Assembly (NCBI GenBank): GCA_002633025.1
Contig: NMRB01000869.1
Coordinates: forward strand, 198,775 to 262,774
Source of the DNA: Notospermus geniculatus
Taxonomy: Eukaryota > Nemertea > Pilidiophora > Heteronemertea > Lineidae
DNA: 64,000 nt
Reading direction: 5' to 3'
The translations under genes were made by a program, and so were the position numbers. Of the stretch, positions 42,365 through 52,901 are shown in pieces (positions within the stretch are counted from its first letter, which is position 1; each line of letters opens with the position of its first letter). Under the pieces are notes generated by a model. It searched no databases. It saw only the letters and a list, made by a program, of their open reading frames with translations, and had not been told where the DNA came from.

Positions 42365-43639
42365 TCCAAAAATTTTACAAACCCCCAAGAAAAAATTATC
42401 GAATTGAAAAAAAATTGCAAATGTAAATATTTTTCATCAATGAGCTCTATGGGCCACCGTACCAACCTATACCCGTCAGGTAACAAAGTAAGGAACATGT
42501 ACACCAAAATCGCCATTGTAAGGTCACACACAGATGGGGCGACCGCCACGAAACGACGATAGCACTAACAGGGCCTAACAGAGAAATTCTGTAATGGTAA
42601 AAGCCATTGCATACCTCTCTGTTAGGCACTGTTAGCGCTATCGGCGTTTCGTGGCGGCCCGCCCTGGGTTTGCCACTGGGATCTAGCTCCTCCAACTTAT
42701 CACCAAAAGCGTCAGTGTCAGGACTTCGATTCGAAGATATCAACAACCTGCTCTGCGGTCAGCAATGCCGACCATCACCAACAGAAGAAGCTTGACACCG
42801 GCAATTAGGCCAGACCTCTGCTACCTACAACTGGGATTTTGTCGTATGCTTCTGCAGAAGATTTGCAGCGACGCACCAACATGACCGTCGAAGTCCTCGT
42901 AGCTCTCGGTGATTGGATTTGCGAAGCTTATTGGTATACCCACGGCAAAGTAATCGATTAAGCCACTCAAAAGCTAAGACATCGGCAAGGTGTGCCCATC
43001 AAGAACGGTAATTCGCGAATCCATGCAGAGGTGCAAAATTTCCGCTACAATTACGGCGACAGGTGGCAAAAAACTTCTCTGCTTGTTGGTTCTGATGTTT
43101 TTACCTACTTCTACCTGCCAATAACTATCAGGCCGGTTAAAAACTAACACTGACCCTGCCTCAGAAATATCGGTAAACCTGAGTTTGTTTCGGACAAAAA
43201 AGTCACCGCCGAAGTGCATAACCTCCACGCGATCGGCTAACACCATTATTATACTCGCACTTAGTTCACAACTGAAAAAAATAACGGCTTATGCTAGTGT
43301 CAGCTTGTCTCACGTTCTGTTGAAAATAGTCTGAATGGTTAGCTTTATGACATTGTCATGGATAGACAGCCACTTATCCCAGCAAATCCCTGTTCCAGGG
43401 ATGCGCGGACGCGAGTGAAGGATTGGGACTTTCTCCGATAGCATCCGGAATGGTATCAAATACCGAGCCGTGCGCGGCCGATTCTATTGTAAAACTGTGA
43501 CATATTATACACAAAATGTTCACGTTTCACTGACAGCGATAACGTGGAGGCAAAGAATGTTTTGCAACGTCACACAAATACCTGCACTCGCCGTATTATA
43601 AATCGAGCAAGAAGGTCAATACGACATGAACGACAGCCG
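42365..43639. other. No gene recognised; decayed dispersed repeats
   Basis: TACCTCTCTGTTAGGC/GGGCCTAACAGAG at 42565-42630 form an inverted pair. GGGATCTAGCTCCTCCAAC at 42675 is repeated at 50605. 42700-42800 is the inverted relative of 26150-26280. No gene is seen. Confidence 0.45.
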
Positions 43640-44010
43640 AGAAGGCTCATTCAATCCTCAGTCTTCAAGCTTGAACCCCGAACTTCAATCTTCAAGCTTG
43701 AACCCACAGACTTCAATCTTCAAGCTTGAGCCCCAAGATTTCAATTGTCAGGCTTAAACCCCGAACTTCAATCTTCAAGCTTAAACCCCGAACTTCAATC
43801 TTCAAGCTTGAACCCAAGACTTCAATCTTCAAGCTTGAACCCACAGACATCTTCAAGCTTCCACTCCGAACTTCAATCTTCAGCTTGAACCCAAGACTTC
43901 AATCTCCAAGCTTGAACCGCCAACTTCAATCTTCAAGCTTAAACCCACCGACTTCAATTTTCATTCTGTCTTCAAACTTGAACTGAACTAGCTTACAACT
44001 TCAAGCTTGA
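43640..44010. repeat. 28-bp minisatellite, left arm of an inverted pair
   Basis: About a dozen units of TTCAATCTTCAAGCTTGAAC plus CCCACAGAC-type spacers occur here. Each unit contains the palindrome TTCAAGCTTGAA. Confidence 0.92.
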
Positions 44011-44094
44011 ACCCCAGACATGCCGACAGAATAAGAATGGCCGCGTCCAGAATGATCAGCGTTTTCGGAGACGACTTCACGCCGAGTCATGTCT

Positions 44095-44405
44095 GGGATT
44101 CGACTTCAAGCTTGAAGAAATTCGGGTTCAAGCTTGAGGATTGAAATCTGGAAGTTCAGGCTTGAAGATTGATGTGTGTGGTTCAGGCTTGAAGATTGAA
44201 GTCCTTTGGTTGAAGACTGAATGAAGTCTGTGGGTTCAAGCTCGAAAACTGAAGTCTGTGGGTTCAAACTTGAAGATTGAAGTCTGTCGGGTTCAAGCTT
44301 GAAGACTGAAGTCTGTAGTTCAAGCTCGAAGATTGAAGTCTGTGGGTTCATGCTTGAGCTTTGAAGTTCGGGTTCAGGCTTGAAGACTGACGTTCGAGGT
44401 TTAAA
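44095..44405. repeat. 28-bp minisatellite, right arm in opposite orientation
   Basis: GGGTTCAAGCTTGAAGATTG and GAAGTCTGTG units are the reverse complement of the array at 43640. The two arms are separated by about 85 bp of single-copy DNA. Confidence 0.92.
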
Positions 44406-45559
44406 GCTTTGGAAACATTCGTTGGCAAGACGCTTCAACATTGTGCTGAACATCACAACAAGCAATGTTGGGATTTCTGACACTCGACTCTTTCCTTGTT
44501 TGTCTTATTTTCTTCTTTCATTACATATCTCATATACAGCGATATGAATCCCTGGACAATTGCCAACTGCCGCTGTCGGCGACCGTTTAGAGCTAATGAT
44601 CTACACCTCGACAGAAACGTCTTTGGTAAAAAGACGTGAAAGATTCTCGCAGACAAGACAGGAGTAAAATATCAAATGTCCATAGTAACTTAAAGTACAA
44701 CTTGCACAGAAAAATGATTCCTGGTTGTACACTGAACTCTTTTTAAAGTTAAGTATGCGGAAGTTTCATGCGACTTAGGCGAATAATCTTCCAGGTAAGT
44801 TCCAGTCGTCAACAACACTGCCAATATCGGTTTTTATACAAAGGAGGCAAATTATCACAAAGCGTTATGCAACAAAAGCTGTTTTAAACCGATAATAGAA
44901 CCTATTTTATGTTGTTGGCATTTGGAAGCGGTTGTTCACCTGAGAAGTGAGTTCCGCGATGGTTGAGACAATCATACCGTAATTTCGCACCAAAAAGGCC
45001 GGTTCATTATTGCTGAGTACGAAAGCCCCCTGGAATTGCGAGGCCTACATTCCAAGATGTTTCGAACCAATGTGTCGCGGCTTTCAAGGAGTGGTAGCAA
45101 TGACTGTAGACTAATTATTTGAACCTAAGATNAACTGTCAAAGGTATCAAGACGCCATATCAATTTATTGTCCGGCTTATCAATAAATGTTGAGAACGTT
45201 TCGATAACATGGCACTGGATTGAGTGGTTACAATTACTTACCACAAACTGCCAACGTTTGATGACTGTTTCTATACCTTTACAGACACTGTTTGGCATTT
45301 TATTGTTGATAGACAGGGTGCACCGGAACCTATTCCGTCTCGGCGTTATCACGAAGGACTGCCGAAAGCATTGGAGTTCTTTTTCGGAATAGCCTCTTCC
45401 AGTATTATACAGACAATTGTTCCAGGTGTGCGCAAATGCCGACCTACCCGACTTGATATTTTCAAAAGTACAAAATCCCCGTGGTATGAGACAAGCCAAC
45501 ACTAGACAACAAAGGCACAGAACAATGACAATGAGGCCACTCTCCGGCTAGACTGACAG
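44406..45559. other. No gene recognised
   Basis: Short frames only. One N at 45132. Confidence 0.4.
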
Positions 45560-46052
45560 TTCGACCTTTCCAACAAAGAGAGCGGTCTAACAGTTCTCAC
45601 CATTTGGTGTCGGAAGCTGAATACCATTCAGTGGCCGTTGGTACAAGCTGGTCAAGCAGAGCATGGGCACAAATGCTTATGCCCCCATCACACCAAACTA
45701 GTTCTCACTACGTTCTTGAAAATGTTGCCGAACGGGCTCAAACTGTGCGAACGGAATGGACGTAGTGGCAACTTTTTACAGCACGAACTTCATTGGCGGG
45801 CTCGGACGGGAAGGGAGTGCTCCAGCACTTCGGGACATTTTTTTGCCAACGTTGCACGTTCTAGCCCGTGTTACGATTTTTCAGGACGGGACAGGACGTT
45901 TTCAGAACTACATGTACTTCAGTGTGACAGTACCTTTAGGTAAGATGATTATATGAGAGGAGGCGTTTGGTAGTGTTATATCATGCCTTGGACAATGAAT
46001 GGTCACGACGTCATGTGGGAGAACTACATGTAGTAAGCCACCATCTTTGTTC
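45560..46052. mobile_element. Family 4 element interrupted by a family 8 MITE
   Basis: The left end TCGACCTTTCCAACAAAGAG ... GTCTAACAGTTCTCACCAT and the right end GACGTCATGTGGGAGAACTA ... GCCACCATCTTTGTT match the complete element at 57861. Between them, 45680-45938 is a family 8 copy. Confidence 0.75.
45680..45938. mobile_element. Family 8 MITE, copy 2 (nested)
   Basis: The ends CCCCCATCACACCAAACTAG and TACTTCAGTGTGACAGTA are inverted repeats. The body matches 22341-22565 in reverse complement with some extra sequence (GGAAGGGAGTGCTCCAGCAC region). Confidence 0.75.
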
Positions 46053-46738
46053 ACCTGTTCACCAACTGGTGAACAGGGAATCGAACCTACGGCATCAGAT
46101 ACATCTTGACTACCAAGGGTTGTGACATCGCTACCCCCGACGCCAGCACAGACGGAGTCGCCTGACGTAGCCAGTACCGTGGGGGTCCAGGATAATCCGA
46201 TAGCACTCAGGGAAAACTACCAGATGATACAAGGACATCTTGACGAGGGGGACGTGACAGACCCGTGATACACGTACAATTGACAAACTTGAGGAAGGCA
46301 CGATGGAACCATTAGCTGAGATGTTAGAAATTACCAAATTGCACTTGATTCGCATGCCAGTACAACTATTTGAACAATTTTTGCTGTAATAATATATTGC
46401 CAAACCAGGTACACGTCGGCAAATGTTACAATCGATCAATCAGCTGTACGGGGGAGCTTATCAAAGTGTCCTATTGACGTCATACACGATTCTCAATGAG
46501 ACTCCCTTCAGGCACTTCGGATGGTCGCGGCAGAATACGGGGACAACATAGGAAGACATTCATAGCCAGCGGTCAGCCACATTTCAGTTCGCCTCAGGGA
46601 AGCAATCAGTTTTCGGAGTGAACGGCTCCCTCGCACGTCATCCTTTATCACACTATTATTTAGGATATTCGTGCTACCACCGCTGAGAGGCCGAACGAAC
46701 GGGTTGCCAACCCTGGCACTGACCTCCGCCGTAGGTTC
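46053..46738. other. No gene recognised; possible tRNA-like fragment
   Basis: GGGAATCGAACCTACGGC at about 46077-46094 is, on the minus strand, a B box-like stretch. No matching A box is convincing. The rest holds short frames. Confidence 0.4.
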
Positions 46739-46910
46739 AATAGGAGCTGTTAGTGAGTTGACCAATAGGTGTCACTGCGGCCCAATTCAATGCATATAGC
46801 GGACCCATTCATTCTTGATCGAGCAACACTCACGTGGATTTTTCTGTGTATTGGTCCGCTAGAACTTAGCTGCCATCTTTTGGCAATACGCGCGGCTGAC
46901 TGCTCCTATT
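46739..46910. mobile_element. Family 5 element, complete copy
   Basis: It is bounded by AATAGGAGCTGTTAGTGAGT and CGCGGCTGACTGCTCCTATT. At 172 bp it is nearly identical to 30517-30690 in reverse complement. Confidence 0.85.
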
Positions 46911-46952
46911 GGTAGCAGATCCAAGCTATAAAAGTATCAAGGTTCCAGTTTG

Positions 46953-47168
46953 AGCCAGCAGCACACCAGGCGATATCACAAGCAATCTACCCGCCACCGA
47001 CCTTCCCGCCAGCCACCGCAGACTAGGCGATATCGGTTTTGGTATTGTTTGATATTGGGCGGTCATCGCTGGCGAGAAGATTCCACGCATCGCTTTCTAG
47101 CGCACACCTGGCGTCAACAGCCGATTCGTTGCTCAGATCGCTTGCGATATCGCCTGGTGTGCTGCTGA
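46953..47168. mobile_element. Family 7 element, complete copy
   Basis: It is bounded by GCCAGCAGCACACCAGGCGA and CGCCTGGTGTGCTGCTG. It is internally collinear with 5960-6184. Confidence 0.8.
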
Positions 47169-48353
47169 TGGCTTTAGCAATGTTTCCTCTCATTGTATTG
47201 GGAACGTTATCCAACATAGAGCATAAAAACGCCACACAAGATGATAGTAAACATAAAATCGTCTCCAAATCTGGCAAATTTTCGACCCCAACCGCGGTCT
47301 TCCTCAGGCACTTTCTAGAGCAAAAATAGCAAAAATTGTGTTGGGAACGTTGTGGAACGTAAGTGACAGATTTCTCTGTGTCCCTTGTTGAAATATACGG
47401 TCTTTCTAGCTCTCCTGACTGCATGGAAACACCGGGATTGGGAAAAATGGAAAACGTTACACGGACAGTTTTGAGCCAACAGTGAGAAATATCTGGTTCT
47501 CATTCTCTCTCTCGTCCCTGCATCCACTTTTTAACTGAAAGTTGTAACACAAGCCCCATTTACCCAGGCACACTTGAACTGGAGTTTCGGTTTAGAAGTT
47601 AGATGGCTTCTGCCCTTGTCATGTTACAGCAAGCACTCTACTCTTGTCATGTTAAACAATCTCCATGAATGTGATCTCTGAGCACTAACCACGTTTTTAT
47701 CTTCTCTGGTAAATTTCAAATCAATTCTTGTCCTTGAAAAGCAATCATTACCTCGTACATTTAACAATTTCGTGAAATCGAAACTAGGACAAATATTGCT
47801 ACAAATATTTCGCTCGATATTCAAGATGAGAACCCACACGTGTCTCAAACGGAGACAGTTTATCGGAGATCCCATCCTCGCTGATGAGAAGTGTTTATCG
47901 GCCAGTCAATGACGATCAATGGAGAAAGCAAGCTTCGGTGGTTTTCTTACTAACAGTTAATAGAGGAGCCTATGATTGATTGTTCAGGCCAACGAGGTGG
48001 ATACCCGAATCGAGCGGTCTGGTAAGAATTGCGAGGTCCTTTGGCGCAACCAATAATGAGTCCAGACCTTCTTTTTACCTACATTTGGAAAAGAAAGCGT
48101 CTTTTTCAATTACAAGTGCGACTGTATGCAAGTATCAGGGGCGTAGTTCAATTACTGTTGTACGGAACCTAATCCACCATAGCCCAAGATAACGAGCTGT
48201 TTGCTCTTTCTCTGGTGTTGGTTTTTTGGTGTGTGATGCCATAAGGATTCCTATTATTGTGATGCTTAACGCTTTGACCGGCAAATTGGGCCGATAAAGC
48301 GGTCACATTCCTTCATGATGCTTCGCACATACTGTTATTGAAGTTGTAGCTTG
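47169..48353. other. No gene recognised; shared hairpin motif
   Basis: GCAAATTTTCGACCCCAACC, then GCGGTCTTCCTCAGGC (47274-47309), recurs at about 48598 within another element. Otherwise short frames only. Confidence 0.45.
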
Positions 48354-48801
48354 TTACAAATAGTTTCGTAAAACATTGCAGTTTGTAAAATGTTCACGTT
48401 TTATAAAACGTGTTGTTGTTTTTTATTAAAAAATTGCACTTCGCCGAGTTTCGTAAAAACACTGCACGTGAATCGTAAAATCATACCCCTAGATGTGTAA
48501 AACTGAACACCCACTTTCATAAAATTTTCCACAAAGTATGGCACAAAAATAGACACACAAACTGATATAATACAGGAAGTCGAATTCCAAGGTTTAAGCA
48601 AATTTTCGACCCCAACCGGGGTCTTCTTCAGGCTGGCACTTTTCCACACTAGATTCATAAAATTTTCGACAGGTAACGAGAATCGTAAAACAGTCATCGA
48701 CCATTTCCATAAAATGCACAATTTTTTTATAAAAAACAACAACAGGTTTTATAAAACGTGAACCTTTAAAAACTGCTATGTTTTAACAAAACTATTTGTA
48801 A
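48354..48801. mobile_element. Inverted-repeat element, about 448 bp
   Basis: The ends TTACAAATAGTTTCGTAAAA and CAAAACTATTTGTAA pair, as do AAAATGTTCACGTTTTATAA and GGTTTTATAAAACGTGAACC further in. The interior contains the GCAAATTTTCGACCCCAACC hairpin motif. Noncoding. Confidence 0.8.
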
Positions 48802-48961
48802 CATAGCTTTCTACTGATCTCTCGCCCCCAAGTCCGCTGTAGAGTTGTCGTGCAAGTATAGATGGAGGGTGACCACAATAGGGGCATCTTCCTACAGACC
48901 TACATGTAGGCCTATACTTCACCTTTAGTAAAACCTATCGTGGGCCCTGTGTTATACACTA

Positions 48962-49104
48962 GGGAGGTTTAGAAATCAAACGATAAACGTAAACATTAAC
49001 GAAGACGTTATTTTTGTACCGAAAATGCAATATAAAACTGGTTAATGTTTAGTATGAAACGTTGTCGTAAAATTTACGCTTATCATTTGATTTCTAGACC
49101 TCCG
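48962..49104. mobile_element. Family 1 MITE, copy 5
   Basis: The arms are GGGAGGTTTAGAAATCAAAC and a slightly diverged complement. CTA|...|TAC flanks fit a TA duplication. Confidence 0.85.
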
Positions 49105-49750
49105 TACTGTGTAAAGAGCTGACCGGGCGTTAGGAGGGCGAAAGTCCAGCATGTAAAGTCCGGCAACATCCAGCTACGACCCAACGGAATGCGGAAGTCA
49201 TGTAATGTGGCAGAGCTTTGCGGTTTTTACTCATGCCTGTTGACCATTTGTGGTTGTTCGTGCTGTGCACCGATTATTCAAGAGCCGCGTGTGATTAAAA
49301 GGTCCATAGAAAATCCAACTCAATTTCCTAACTTCCGCATTCCCTTGGGTCGAAGTTAGATGTTGCCGGACTTTAGAACGACGTAAATTTTTGTAGCTCA
49401 TTTCAGAGCTAGCGATAGGAAGGCATGAATTGAATCCAGTTCAGATTTTCAATCAAAAAAGAAAAATTACCTTTCGACACGTAAACTGTATTGATTCGGG
49501 AAATTCTCAATCGCTCTTTCGTCAGCGATCGTCGCTTTAATGATTATCGAGTGCAGTCATGAAAAACGTGATCACGCACTCATTTATACTGTTTTTAACG
49601 ATGTTAACTATGTCTTAACTATGTTTTCACTATGTTTGTCAAGGAACGGTACGCTTAATTAGACAGATCACGGGCAAAAAGTGAGGGTGATTGACGATCT
49701 GAAAACCAGGGAACATTGGCAGATGTTACACCGGTGAGTGACAATCTTTT
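49105..49750. other. No gene recognised; inverted arms
   Basis: AGTCCGGCAACATCCAGCTAC at 49159 is mirrored by a complement at about 49345-49372 (GAAGTTAGATGTTGCCGGAC), marking another decayed foldback of about 230 bp. The rest is unassigned. Confidence 0.5.
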
Positions 49751-49912
49751 AAAGGCCTAGATACCATTCAATATACATGTATTCCACAATATGGGGGCGA
49801 AAATGCGGGGTTATGTGCTTCTGGCATGATGGATAGAAGAAAAACTGGCAATAATATTGCCCATTTTTATCCTCATAATGTGCAATAATATTGCATGTGT
49901 ATGGACCGCTTA
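49751..49912. mobile_element. Family 3 MITE, copy 2
   Basis: It contains CACAATATGGGGGCGAAAAT, GCTTCTGGCATGATGGATAG and the right end AATAATATTGCATGTGTATG GACCGCT. The left arm is partly decayed. Confidence 0.75.
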
Positions 49913-50625
49913 CGTTCAATATGTTTAACTGTATTGGCGCTGCTGTCGTTGATGCCAAGCACAATACATGTAGCTCTGTTGGAGTGGGTTAGAGTGCGTG
50001 AACCCTCATTGAGAAAGGGCACAATTTCAAACGGGCAAAGACGCCGTAAAGAATATTGTAGGCGTCCAGTGACAAAGGCAAGTCCCGTTTCATCTTAGCT
50101 GAGATCAAATGCTGGTCGGGGTAAATGTAACCTTTCGGGTTTGCATCACTTAAAGATCCAAGTCATATGTACTCGTACCTGAAGTATCGGTGTCGCGGTG
50201 GCATTGTGATGTCTTTAGACGAAGCCAGCCAGCATTGTGCGATCTCTCGACAAAGAATTCCACCCGGAGAAAAACTAAACAAGAGAATAAAAAGGAGTCT
50301 ATTCCCATAGGGAATGTTTTCAGACACTTTGTTTTTTTAATAACAAGGGATTTTCCCAGCGGCGTTCCTAATATCGATGTACCCCCGGAAAACTTTCAAT
50401 TAGCGCGACTAAAAAGGGAAACAGTACCTTGCAAGGGCTCACGGCAAAATATCCGTAGACTGCCACATTGGTAATGAAGAATGCCATGTTGCTGTGATTA
50501 TTCCGTGCAAAAAGCTATGACAACTGTTGGCCAATTTGAACATGTATTTTGTTTTACAATACACCAAAATCGCCGTTGTGATGTAACACAGACTGGCTGC
50601 CCCAGGGATCTAGCTCCTCCAACAT
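49913..50625. other. No gene recognised
   Basis: Short frames only. A GGGATCTAGCTCCTCCAAC word is shared with 42675. Confidence 0.4.
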
Positions 50626-50790
50626 TAGAGAGGTTTCGAAAATCTGACGAAAAACGAAGTACGGAATACGAAATTCAGCTTCATTTCCAGGACCTAAGGT
50701 ATTTCTGAGGATGGTTGGTACCACAAATGTCTCTACTGCCATTGTGTCTTTTAGCATATAATGTAAGACCGAGAGAGTTATGGTGCTGAC
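50626..50790. mobile_element. Family 11, single arm
   Basis: GAGGTTTCGAAAATCTGACG to GTAAGACCGAGAGAGTTATG is collinear with 3977-4140. The inverted second arm is absent. Confidence 0.6.
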
Positions 50791-50808
50791 GCCATTGACT
50801 GATTTCTT

Positions 50809-51098
50809 AGGCGGTTTATCCACGTACAATATTATTGCACAATACGGAACCCAAAATGGGGTGTCATGTGCTTCTGGCATAATGGATGGAAGAAAGATTC
50901 GCAATAATATAGAGTTTTTGCAAAGCCCCCGAAACGCCAACGCGATCGTCTATCCTTTTGTTGGGTGCTTTCTTCGTGGCATCGAACAATGGGTTTGGCG
51001 TTGGCGTTGGCGTTTCGGGGGCTTCGCGAAAACTCCCTATTATTGCCCATTTTGATCCTCATATTGTGCAATAATATTGCACGTGGATTGGCCGCTTT
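50809..51098. mobile_element. Family 3 MITE, copy 3, split by a family 2 MITE
   Basis: The family 3 left half (TCCACGTACAATATTATTGC ... GAAAGATTCGCAATAAT) and right half (TATTGCCCATTTTGATCC ... GCACGTGGATTGGCCGCT) are separated by a complete family 2 element at 50911-51038. Confidence 0.9.
50911..51038. mobile_element. Family 2 MITE, copy 2 (nested)
   Basis: It runs from AGAGTTTTTGCAAAGCCCCC to GGGGGCTTCGCGAAAACTCCC, and its body matches 15297-15425. It is flanked by AATA/TATT, consistent with a TA target duplication inside the CAATAATATTGCC of family 3. Confidence 0.88.
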
Positions 51099-51114
51099 AC
51101 AGGTGAAACTATAA

Positions 51115-51234
51115 AGGCCCGTATTCTAGAACGTTCCTTAACGTTAAGGTCGACCTTAAGTCTATTGTAAAACCATCGAGAACAATAGATTTAAGGTGGA
51201 CCTTAATGTTAAGGAACGTTCTAGAATACAGCCC
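51115..51234. repeat. Near-perfect foldback, GCCCGTATTCTAGAACG ends
   Basis: GGCCCGTATTCTAGAACGTT CCTTAACGTTAAGGTCGACC pairs with its complement across a loop of about 25 bases. About 120 bp. Confidence 0.85.
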
Positions 51235-52434
51235 ATGATCTACTGTACAGATCCACCTGTGGTAGAGCCTTTGTGTCGATAACAATTAGAGTAAATCATC
51301 CTTCAGCGAGTATCATTAAAGTAAATTTAAAATGCATTTGAATGACAGACAAACTCAAAGCAAATCCTTAAAATGAAGAATACCAAGACTAATCACCAAT
51401 CCTTTATATTCCAGCGGATTACACCTACAACATGCATCGTAAGCTGATGTTTTACCAAACATCTCTGTTGAGTGGAGTGGATTTTACGAATAGGCCTATA
51501 CATGTACATGTATGTACAACAACACAAGAATACTTCAAATCCCGTCAGTCGGTCCACATATGGCTGGTATTCATAAAATTTAGCAAATGCTTTTATTCAA
51601 GATTTGCACAGCAAATCGCTTGCCGATTTGCACAGCAAAAACGCTTGCAGAAGCTCTCTATGAAAGAGTCCGCTTTTTAGAGTCATGACGATTGACTGGA
51701 ACGGCTGTCAACTTCTTGCGCATGCGGTCGGTCCCAGTAAATGCCCACAATCTCGCAACGTGACGAAATGGTCGCACAATCAAAACATATACCACTGATT
51801 CTATCGCTGCGAAAGGCTTGCCATTGTGTATGGCTGTTTTAAGTCCGCCCAAGTAGGCGGCATTGGAACTGCGGTATTTTCCGGCTTTGGATCTTATAGG
51901 GGAGTACATACAGTATATCGAAAATTTCCGATTGAAAATGTAACTCAACTTTGATTCAAAGAATTCGGCAATGTTCTACACCTTTGACTGCCCACATTTC
52001 CTCATCATCAGTCGCACAGCAAGAGACGTTTATGTATTCAAAATAAAAATTACCATGTGAGTGAGAAAAGATACCCCGGGCAACACCGTACGTTCACAGG
52101 ACCTCAACCCCCACCTCATCGATTATTGATCATAAGGTGAATGGTTTCGATTACCTAAGGTTACCATTAATATTCGGTTCCAGCCTCAGTTGGCCACGAC
52201 CACGCACAGCTTCAGTACAGTGGAAACACTACGCTATCCAATTGAATCGAGATGGACTCGACATCAATAAAACACTAGATCAATACTGTACTTGGGTAAC
52301 TTGGTTAATTGGAGGGAGATGACGTGGAAATGATCCCAGCGTGGGTCCAGGTGTCAACGTCCGGAATCACGTTTTGACCGTATTTATTCCATACTTTTCA
52401 ATCTATCTCGAAATGATCTCTTGTACAGAAACTT
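51235..52434. other. No gene recognised
   Basis: Short frames only. ACATGTACATGTATGTAC at about 51500. Confidence 0.4.
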
Positions 52435-52735
52435 TGAGCTCTCTCTGCGAGATCGCAAGCCCCCTTCTTCTGTAGTTGTTTCTGGCAGTAGGCCTACTTT
52501 GAACTCTCTCTCTGCGAGATCGCAAGCCCCTCTTCTGTAGTTGTTGCTGGTAGTAGGCCTACTTTGAACTCTCTCTCTGCGAGATCGCAAGCCCCTCTTC
52601 TGTAGTTGTTGCTGGTAGTAGGCCTACTTTGAACTATCTCTGCGAGATCGCAAGCCCCTTCTTCTGTAGTTGTTGCTGGTAGTTGGCCAACTTTGAACTC
52701 TCTCTCTGCGAGATCGCAAGCCCCACACGTTCTGT
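52435..52735. repeat. 65-bp minisatellite, five units
   Basis: TGCGAGATCGCAAGCCCC recurs at 52446, 52513, 52578, 52641 and 52707. The shared remainder is TTCTGTAGTTGTTGCTGGTA then GTAGGCCTACTTTGAACTCT. A diverged continuation appears beyond the MITE at 52750, up to about 53020. Confidence 0.92.
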
Positions 52736-52749
52736 TATCAGTGTTATCA

Positions 52750-52901
52750 GGGAGGTTTAGAAATCAACCGATAGAAAACGTAAACGTTAACGACAACGTT
52801 ATTTTCCCCCCGAAAATGCAATATAAAATCTGGTTAATGCGTAGTATGAAAAATAACGTTGTCGTAAAGTTTACGTTTATCGTTTGATTTCTAAACCTGA
52901 C
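52750..52901. mobile_element. Family 1 MITE, copy 6, inserted in a minisatellite
   Basis: GGGAGGTTTAGAAATCAACC and GTTTGATTTCTAAACCT bound the usual core. Related AGGCCTAC/CTCTGAGAGACCACAAGCC sequence lies on both sides, so it landed within the 65-bp array. Confidence 0.85.

Noticed and set aside
47274-48634. Hammerhead ribozyme in the CTGAAGA...GACCCC/GGGGTC...GAAA motif
   Set aside because: The stem II and GAAA look right and position 7 may vary, but an extra unpaired A sits before stem II, and I found no stem I and stem III pairing or cleavage site around it.
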